Below are positions 7,439 to 12,636 of a stretch of 12,636 nucleotides of DNA, one piece after another (the stretch's first letter is position 1; each line of letters begins with the position of its first letter). The DNA lies in assembly GCA_030740295.1 (NCBI GenBank), contig JASLXP010001305.1, positions 1 through 12,636 on the forward strand, given 5' to 3'. The DNA is from Planctomycetota bacterium. GTDB taxonomy: Bacteria; Planctomycetota; PUPC01; JACPCR01. The notes under the pieces are model-generated. The model did no database searches, was not told the origin of the DNA, and saw nothing but the letters and a program-made list of their open reading frames with translations. The position numbers and the translations under genes are program-made.

Positions 7439-8728
7439 TCACACGCCCTGGGTCACCTTTACAATGGCCGCACGCATGATCGCTTCGGACTTTCCGGATA
7501 CGAACGCATCGACTGGCTCGTATCCGCCTTCTTCAAAAGACTTTTCCATGGTGATGTAGCCGGTACCGAGATCACCGTACCCGGCCACCGCGATGAATGC
7601 ATCTGGCCGGTTCTCCTGCGCGTGGATCTGATATTCCATAAAAGTTTCTCCGGGCAGATGGACGATTCCGATGTCATCGTTGAGGTGCAGACAGGTGATT
7701 GGAATGAGTACATCATGTCGCTGCAGATAGGCGAGCATGATGGCGGCCTTGCTCTTGGTTTTTACGTTTGTGTTTTCTTTGTCGAGAATCGTACGCAGAT
7801 CCGGTTCGTTCATATCTTCGCGAGGCGGCAGATGCACTGGCTCCGTGGCCCAGCGAGCTTTGTTCAATGGACGACGAGTCGCCGCTGATTCCGCGGCGAG
7901 CATGGCGTCATGAATCCGACTGGTGAAAAGCTCACGGTTATCGGCCACACCATCGTTGTATTTCCCGGCAGTGATATTGCCTGCGCAGCCGTTGAAATAG
8001 ATGTGAGCCACGCCCTCGTCTGCTTCGATGCGACGATTCCGTGCAAGCCCGACGAACTCAGGTGTGACTTCGCCAGTGCCGTCCATGGCTGTCGGATGAA
8101 CTGCGTAGTAATGCAGACAGGCGACACGTTTATCGCCGTTCCAGAAACCAATGGATTTCAGCATAGGATCGATTAAGCCCTCAGGCGCTGCGCGAATTTC
8201 AGGGTCACGTGTCTTTGTCCATCGCACTCCCCGGACTTTTCCATCATCGCCCATGACGCGGCGATTGGAAGCGATGCGGTCGACCTTCGCTTCTCCAATG
8301 CTGATTTCCGTGCAAGGTTGAAGCCGGCTCATCGCGTCTCCCGCTGCCTCGGCGGCCTGGGTTCGGACGCGTTCGGCCCAGTCGCCCGCCATAATGACAT
8401 CGGGGTGTCCGCATTCATCGAGGAGATTCTGTGCCTCGCGGTCCGGCCAGGGGGTGTCGTGCGCGTGGGTGCAGTGCACAGCAACGCGGCCTGCATGCGT
8501 GCCGGCCGCTACAGCGATTTCCTCTCGCCAACGCAGGTAGTCCAGATTGCTGAGCTCGGCCCAATCGAGCGCGCATAAGACAACCGGCTCGTCATCTTCG
8601 GGAATCAGAATGACCCCAAGGGCGGAGAGTGGATCTCGGATGGCTGCAGCAGGTGGATACCATCCGGCGCAAAGAGGATGTCCGATGGGTGGGGTAATGT
8701 CGGAATTAAAGGTGGCGATCTGAAACAT
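7439..8728 (-). CDS. Neutral/alkaline non-lysosomal ceramidase-like hydrolase
   Basis: A 429-aa protein resembling the N-terminal catalytic domain of neutral ceramidases, zinc amidases that cleave N-acyl bonds. Family blocks appear in the expected order: SDITPPIGHPLCAG (9-22), RDPLSALGVIL (31-41) and VVLCALDWAEL (49-59), then VHCTHAHDTPWPD with His88/His90 at 84-96, VHPTAM with His211, HIYFNGCAGNI (242-251, equivalent of the family's 'GaaGD'), PGETFMEYQI with Glu361, and a GTGYITMEKSFEEGGYEP block with Tyr391. By analogy with bacterial ceramidase, one of the early histidines, His211, Glu361 and a tyrosine would hold zinc. It lacks the C-terminal immunoglobulin-like domain of true ceramidases and has no signal peptide, so a soluble cytoplasmic enzyme is likely. 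It follows the lyase gene by 123 bp. Many PVC genomes carry such genes beside glycan-degradation genes; the real substrate is unknown and ceramide is unlikely. No strong Shine-Dalgarno site precedes the ATG. Confidence 0.82.
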   Translation of the reverse strand: MFQIATFNSDITPPIGHPLCAGWYPPAAAIRDPLSALGVILIPEDDEPVVLCALDWAELSNLDYLRWREEIAVAAGTHAGRVAVHCTHAHDTPWPDREAQNLLDECGHPDVIMAGDWAERVRTQAAEAAGDAMSRLQPCTEISIGEAKVDRIASNRRVMGDDGKVRGVRWTKTRDPEIRAAPEGLIDPMLKSIGFWNGDKRVACLHYYAVHPTAMDGTGEVTPEFVGLARNRRIEADEGVAHIYFNGCAGNITAGKYNDGVADNRELFTSRIHDAMLAAESAATRRPLNKARWATEPVHLPPREDMNEPDLRTILDKENTNVKTKSKAAIMLAYLQRHDVLIPITCLHLNDDIGIVHLPGETFMEYQIHAQENRPDAFIAVAGYGDLGTGYITMEKSFEEGGYEPVDAFVSGKSEAIMRAAIVKVTQGV

Positions 8729-8851
8729 GATGATTGTCCCGCTGTAAAGGAATTGTGTCTGACCGTGCCAGGAAGAAAGTTGGTAAGGGAAGAACTCTGT
8801 TGACGGATTTCATCAGCGAGTGCGTAGAAGACGCTGCCAGGATTCAGTGAT

Positions 8852-11800
8852 TCAGGTGACCAGTTCCTCATGGATGTTTCCCGGGGATGTCTGCTGAAAC
8901 TTCTGGCCTCTCGCCAATTCCACATAGGTGGCGCCATAGGCGTGCAGTGATCCCGATGCTCCGGCTCGGTTGATACAGACGACAAGATCGGCATCCGTCG
9001 CCACGATGGGGCCCGCGGACAGGGGGCCGGATACGTGTCGTTGCAGCACGGTGATGCTCCTTTCTTCTGAGACGACCTCTACTGCTGTTGCATGGTCTGA
9101 TGCAAGCTCACAATCGCGCAATCGCACTGGAAGGGCGCGCACTTGTGAAGGCGCTCTCTCGTCCGTTCTGGCCTGGAAGACGGCGGCGAAGCAGGTGGCC
9201 CGTGCCTGGCGGCGGGCCATCAGGAAGGGGCGGTCACTTTCCAGCTCGGGCATGGGGAAAGGCGCCTTGCCGATGATGTATGTGGTGTCCTCAATCTGAG
9301 GGAACGCCAGCCACAGTTTGCCGAGCTCGTAATCCATCCATCGTTTTTCCGCGCCGCTATATGGCATGTGCGGATAACCGGTGAGATGCCAGTTCATCCG
9401 CATGGGAGTGTTCTGGCTGAGCTCTTTCAGATCTTCCAGAAACTCATAACCAGGAGTCTCGCTCACTTTTTCGCCCGGTCTCGCGTGCTGGGCAAGTGGG
9501 CCCCGCTCGATGAAGCCTTCGGGCAACTCGAACTTACCGTGGCAGTGAAACATCCAATCGAAGGTGCGCGACTTGCCGCCCTTGATGTGAAAGAAATCGA
9601 TCACCGTGTCATCCAAAAGAACGACGCAGCGGTCTGCCTTCACCCCGCCTTCGTAGCAGAGGCCGGCGTCAGCCCAGGCGACCTGGACATCATCCTGGTG
9701 ATCGAAAAGGTGAAGACGCCCCTTAGAGCCAGAGAGCTGACAGCGCATGTTTGATACCACGAGACTGTGGCTGATCGTTCGCATGGCGTATCGCTGGCTC
9801 CTGGGCTTCTGTGGATACCAGCCATAGGAAAGGTCTTCGTTCATCACCTCGTCGAATGCGAGTAGATTCATGTGCAGCTTGTCCGGATGACCGTGATCGC
9901 CGAAGGCCGACCAATCGAGGCTGGCTTCCATCCGATCCTTACCGGGCGCGCTTCGTAAGACAGACCAACCCGAATCGGGAAACAGGTCGCTCTTGCGCAG
10001 CAGGCGGTCTGGCAACGCCGGCCACTCTTCGGGTGGCTGATGGTCCCACTTGGCCCAGAGCCGCTTTCCGAGGGCTTTGTCATACTCGCAGATTTCGGCG
10101 AATTCAGGATCTTCAGGAAACAGCTCACGTGCTATCTCGAAGTATCGACCCATGCTGAGAATGTGGAAACTTCGCTGAATGCCGCCGTTGCCCTGGCGCA
10201 GGAGAGAACCGTTCGAGAAGCAGCCGCGTGCAAACGATTTGCATGCATTGCGAATTCGTTCGCGGCATTCGTCAAAAAGCCGGGGCCGGCCAATCTCCCG
10301 CAGAAAGAGCGCCACCTCAACCTGCACGCCCCAACCGCCGCCGTAAGAGCTGATCTTTTCGTTGTGGCCACCGTCCGCAAGGATCTGCCAGAAACCGTAA
10401 CGGCGCATCGTCTCCTCGCATTCCTGCAGCATCATCTCATCCTCGAGAGCTGCGCCAAGGAACGCAGAAGCCGTCCCCATGTGCGCCTGGCCGCGGCAGA
10501 TGAATTCTCCGCCCTGCCACCGCTTGGAGTTTTCATAGGTACTCCAGAACAGATTCGTTTCGATGACGGCCTGGTCTTCATGCGAAAGGATTCCAGCGGA
10601 GAGCAGAATGTCGTAGGCCACAATCTCCCAGACGGCGAGCTCCCCGTACAGGCCGCCACGGGGGAAGCGGAAGTTGTAGTAATCGCTGCGGACGCCGGCC
10701 CGACGTTCACCGTCGGGACTGCGAAAAGTCAGCCGCACAACGGCACGCGCGTTGGCCAGGAGGGTTGACCTCAATCTTTCAAGAACATCCGGCCCCTCGC
10801 TCAAGTGGGCCAGCTCGATCATCAGGCTCGTCTTGGAAGTGGGATGGCCGCCGGGCACAAGCATTGGCTCGTTTTCGAGCGCCGCGGGCGCTGTGGCAAG
10901 CCACGATGCCAATTCCGGATTCTGTCTGATCTCCTCGATCCGTCTGGCGAGACCCTCTTCGTCTGCCGGGGCAGGCAATGGCTGACCGGTCAGATTCGGC
11001 GAAGCAATTCTGCGTGGACGTGGAGGTTTATGAAACGGCCGGCGGTGACGGATGATATAGCCCATCCGGTTCCACTCCGGCTCATCGACGAAGCTCAATC
11101 GAATGCACCGGGGATTGCCCTGCTCCGATTCCACTGGCACAAGAAGATCGATTTCGACCTCGCCCTCCTTACTTTCGAAATCCAGCCGCTCCTCGGATAG
11201 CTCCGGCGTTTTGCCGGGATCCGATGCGTCATCGATGCGGATGCGGCCGGCCTGCGGCCCCTCGTGCAGATTAATGAAGGCCAATCGATAGACCGTCTCA
11301 GTCTCATTCTCGACGATCTCACGAACTTCCATCGCGGGTGGACGTCTGTATTTCGTCAGCTCATCCTGGGACGGGTTTTCCGGAACCGCATCAATTGTCA
11401 GGCGGATTGAATCGAGAATCAGAAAGCTGTTGTCCGTGAACGTCAGAGCTATCTCGTGAGGCCCGGCATTGAGCCTGACAGGCGCGCTGCCGATTCGAAT
11501 CTCTTTGTAACGATCCGGCTCGGGGCGCATGGAACCGCTCGCCGTCGTCGACGGAAGATCAAACTTCTCGAAATCACCGCGAGGGCAGCTTTGGTCGAAT
11601 TCGACGCGAACACAGGGGCTGGCACCCTCCGGTGGCAGGATCAACTGATAGCGAAGGACCAGCCAGTACTCCCAGTCTTCCACTACATGGAAGTGATAAC
11701 GAAGAGGCTCGTCATCAGGGATACAGGCGAGCGCCGTTTTATTGGTGCATTCTGATGCTTCGTAGTGCCAGTACTGGAAGATGTCCGCATTTCTAACGTC

Positions 11801-12625
11801 CAGCGGCAGAGCTTCCGAAACAGGCTCGCAATCCACGGCATCGATGAGGATGTCTGTGACATTGATGACGATGTCTGTAATGTCGTCGTCCTGTGGAGCA
11901 CGGGTGCCCGCCGAATCGGAGACAAGGATGTCCGCGCCACAATCAGAATCGGAACGGCTTGCTTTCAGTGCGGCTTCACGGCTGATCGTCCAGTCTGCAA
12001 GCAGACAGCTTCGCAGCTCGACCCCGCTCAGGAGGGCGGCCCGCTGCCAGTACATGCCGCCGGCGAAGGACTGTTCACTTTCACAATCTTCCTGCGTCAG
12101 CCGCAGCCAGGCAGGGATGCCTTCGGTGATCGAAACGGGCATACCGTTGATGTATGCATAGGTATTCCCGAGCTCGTCGCCATCTTTCTCCCAGGTGATC
12201 ACCAGCGTGGCCCATTCTTCGGGTGGAAGGTAGAAGGTGCGAATCTCCGTCGGCGATACAGCGTCCCATTCTTCTTTCTCCCAGGCCGACAGACGATACT
12301 GCCCCGGCATTCTGCGCAGGTTCGGCTCATAGTTTTGCATACGCTGATCCATCACCTGGAAATGGTCCGCAAGCAATTCTTCGCCGCATGTCCACAACTC
12401 CACGGAGTTTCGGTCGGACTGCAACGGCCTGACGCAGAAGACAAGGGTTCCGCATGTTTCCGACAGCGCGAACCGCAACGGCCTCCGAATGGCGAGAGAG
12501 GTCTCCTCCCCGTCTCTGACTATCTCCAGGTCTTCCGCCAGCTCCACAGAATCGAATGCAATCAATTCGCTTGTTGAGTGTGCCGCTGCGTTCCAAAGGA
12601 TTTTCAGGCTCTCAAGATCAGACAT
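8852..12625 (-). CDS. Large heparinase II/III-like polysaccharide lyase with N-terminal carbohydrate-binding modules
   Basis: A 1257-aa protein. Residues ~20-215 look like a LamG/concanavalin-type beta-sandwich (TLVFCVRPLQ, EEWATLVITWEKDG, NTYAYINGMPV, LLADWTISREAAL). Residues ~280-412 resemble a CBM6/35-like module ending in VRLNAGPHEIALTF and ILDSIRLTI. Residues ~430-535 are another beta-rich segment. From ~555 to 880 is an alpha/alpha-toroid lyase domain with GGEFICRGQAHMG (His715) and DGGHNEKISSYGGGW (candidate catalytic Tyr761). Residues ~880-1250 are the heparinase II/III C-terminal beta domain with AFGDHGHPDKLHMN (907-920, His911/His913) and SHSLVVSN (His953). Such lyases cleave uronic-acid-containing polysaccharides by beta-elimination. 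AAGGA is 6 nt before the ATG, supporting this start. No signal peptide is visible, but upstream codons back to the window edge are open, so a longer, exported form cannot be excluded. An unusual repeat-derived linker lies at 229-262. Confidence 0.85.
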   Translation of the reverse strand: MSDLESLKILWNAAAHSTSELIAFDSVELAEDLEIVRDGEETSLAIRRPLRFALSETCGTLVFCVRPLQSDRNSVELWTCGEELLADHFQVMDQRMQNYEPNLRRMPGQYRLSAWEKEEWDAVSPTEIRTFYLPPEEWATLVITWEKDGDELGNTYAYINGMPVSITEGIPAWLRLTQEDCESEQSFAGGMYWQRAALLSGVELRSCLLADWTISREAALKASRSDSDCGADILVSDSAGTRAPQDDDITDIVINVTDILIDAVDCEPVSEALPLDVRNADIFQYWHYEASECTNKTALACIPDDEPLRYHFHVVEDWEYWLVLRYQLILPPEGASPCVRVEFDQSCPRGDFEKFDLPSTTASGSMRPEPDRYKEIRIGSAPVRLNAGPHEIALTFTDNSFLILDSIRLTIDAVPENPSQDELTKYRRPPAMEVREIVENETETVYRLAFINLHEGPQAGRIRIDDASDPGKTPELSEERLDFESKEGEVEIDLLVPVESEQGNPRCIRLSFVDEPEWNRMGYIIRHRRPFHKPPRPRRIASPNLTGQPLPAPADEEGLARRIEEIRQNPELASWLATAPAALENEPMLVPGGHPTSKTSLMIELAHLSEGPDVLERLRSTLLANARAVVRLTFRSPDGERRAGVRSDYYNFRFPRGGLYGELAVWEIVAYDILLSAGILSHEDQAVIETNLFWSTYENSKRWQGGEFICRGQAHMGTASAFLGAALEDEMMLQECEETMRRYGFWQILADGGHNEKISSYGGGWGVQVEVALFLREIGRPRLFDECRERIRNACKSFARGCFSNGSLLRQGNGGIQRSFHILSMGRYFEIARELFPEDPEFAEICEYDKALGKRLWAKWDHQPPEEWPALPDRLLRKSDLFPDSGWSVLRSAPGKDRMEASLDWSAFGDHGHPDKLHMNLLAFDEVMNEDLSYGWYPQKPRSQRYAMRTISHSLVVSNMRCQLSGSKGRLHLFDHQDDVQVAWADAGLCYEGGVKADRCVVLLDDTVIDFFHIKGGKSRTFDWMFHCHGKFELPEGFIERGPLAQHARPGEKVSETPGYEFLEDLKELSQNTPMRMNWHLTGYPHMPYSGAEKRWMDYELGKLWLAFPQIEDTTYIIGKAPFPMPELESDRPFLMARRQARATCFAAVFQARTDERAPSQVRALPVRLRDCELASDHATAVEVVSEERSITVLQRHVSGPLSAGPIVATDADLVVCINRAGASGSLHAYGATYVELARGQKFQQTSPGNIHEELVT
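11840..11881. repeat. 21-bp tandem duplication inside the lyase gene
   Basis: Two adjacent 21-bp copies (11840-11860 and 11861-11881) share GATGTCTGT and the preceding AT(C/T)GATGA(G/C), with four differences in 21 positions. On the coding strand they encode ITDIVIN (249-255) and VTDILID (256-262). Being a multiple of three, the duplication keeps the reading frame. Confidence 0.75.
11892..11941. repeat. REP-like palindromic segment inside the lyase gene
   Basis: The ends TGTGGAGC (11892-11899) and GCGCCACA (11934-11941) are inverted with one mismatch, and the segment contains GACAAGGATGTCCGCGCC, a sequence style I remember from dispersed palindromic repeats in PVC genomes. It is translated in frame as CGADILVSDSAGTRAPQ (229-245), between the LamG-like and CBM-like modules. 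Assignment to a repeat family is from memory and needs a genome-wide search. Confidence 0.45.
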
Positions 12626-12631
12626 GGATAA

Positions 12632-12636
12632 TCCTT
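12632..12636 (-). promoter_or_regulatory. Shine-Dalgarno site of the lyase gene
   Basis: Read on the minus strand, AAGGA is followed by six bases and then the ATG at 12625. It is the only good ribosome binding site in the window and is the main reason for choosing this start despite the frame staying open to the window edge. Confidence 0.6.

Noticed and set aside
7278..7559. 93-aa plus-strand frame with a TTG start
   Set aside because: It runs into the 3' end of the ceramidase-like gene on the other strand, has no ribosome binding site and no family motif.
8729..8851. Terminator or separate promoter between the lyase and ceramidase-like genes
   Set aside because: No stable hairpin with a T-run and no clear promoter elements were seen in these 123 bp; co-transcription is the simpler reading.
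10040..10768. 242-aa plus-strand open frame
   Set aside because: It overlaps the alpha/alpha-barrel region of the lyase and has no recognisable motif; shadow frame.
11765..12577. 270-aa plus-strand open frame
   Set aside because: It lies entirely inside the minus-strand lyase gene, which has clear domains there; the plus frame shows no family motif. It is a shadow of codon bias in GC-rich DNA.

Overview
The window looks like a piece of a polysaccharide-degradation region from a moderately GC-rich, environmental Gram-negative bacterium. The combination of SASA-type acetylesterase, sulfatase, heparinase II/III-like lyase, a dihydrodipicolinate-synthase-like aldolase, a neutral-ceramidase-like hydrolase and a HEAT-repeat glycosidase-like protein, together with hairpin-forming intergenic repeats, is typical of the PVC superphylum (Verrucomicrobiota, Kiritimatiellota, Lentisphaerota or Planctomycetota). 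This placement is an inference from gene content; no rRNA, tRNA or other phylogenetic marker is present.

Layout. Plus strand: the 3' end of a dihydrodipicolinate synthase (DapA/NanA)-family gene (3-188) is followed after 3 nt by a secreted TIM-barrel glycosidase-like protein with HEAT repeats and a C-terminal beta-sandwich (192-2987). Then comes 683 bp of non-coding DNA holding a four-copy repeat array with a ~200-bp period and inverted-repeat hairpins (3001-3569), a secreted sialate O-acetylesterase-family protein (3671-5386) and a sulfatase without a signal peptide (5488-6810). The 628 bp between the two convergent gene groups (6811-7438) holds one hairpin and one doubtful, AT-richer small ORF. 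Minus strand: a heparinase II/III-like lyase of 1257 aa (12625 to 8852) is followed by a neutral/alkaline ceramidase-like hydrolase (8728 to 7439), probably in that transcriptional order.

How the genes may work together (inference): acetylesterase, sulfatase and uronide lyase activities fit stepwise removal of O-acetyl groups, sulfate esters and uronic-acid linkages from a complex acidic glycan. The aldolase-family enzyme could process a keto-deoxy sugar acid or sialic-acid-like product. Two of the enzymes carry signal peptides. The sulfatase, the ceramidase-like hydrolase and, on the visible start, the lyase do not, suggesting that part of the pathway is cytoplasmic.

The most unusual items are the ~200-bp hairpin repeat array and a REP-like segment plus a 21-bp tandem duplication that are translated in frame as a linker inside the lyase. 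I see no convincing evidence for a wholly new defence or mobile system here.
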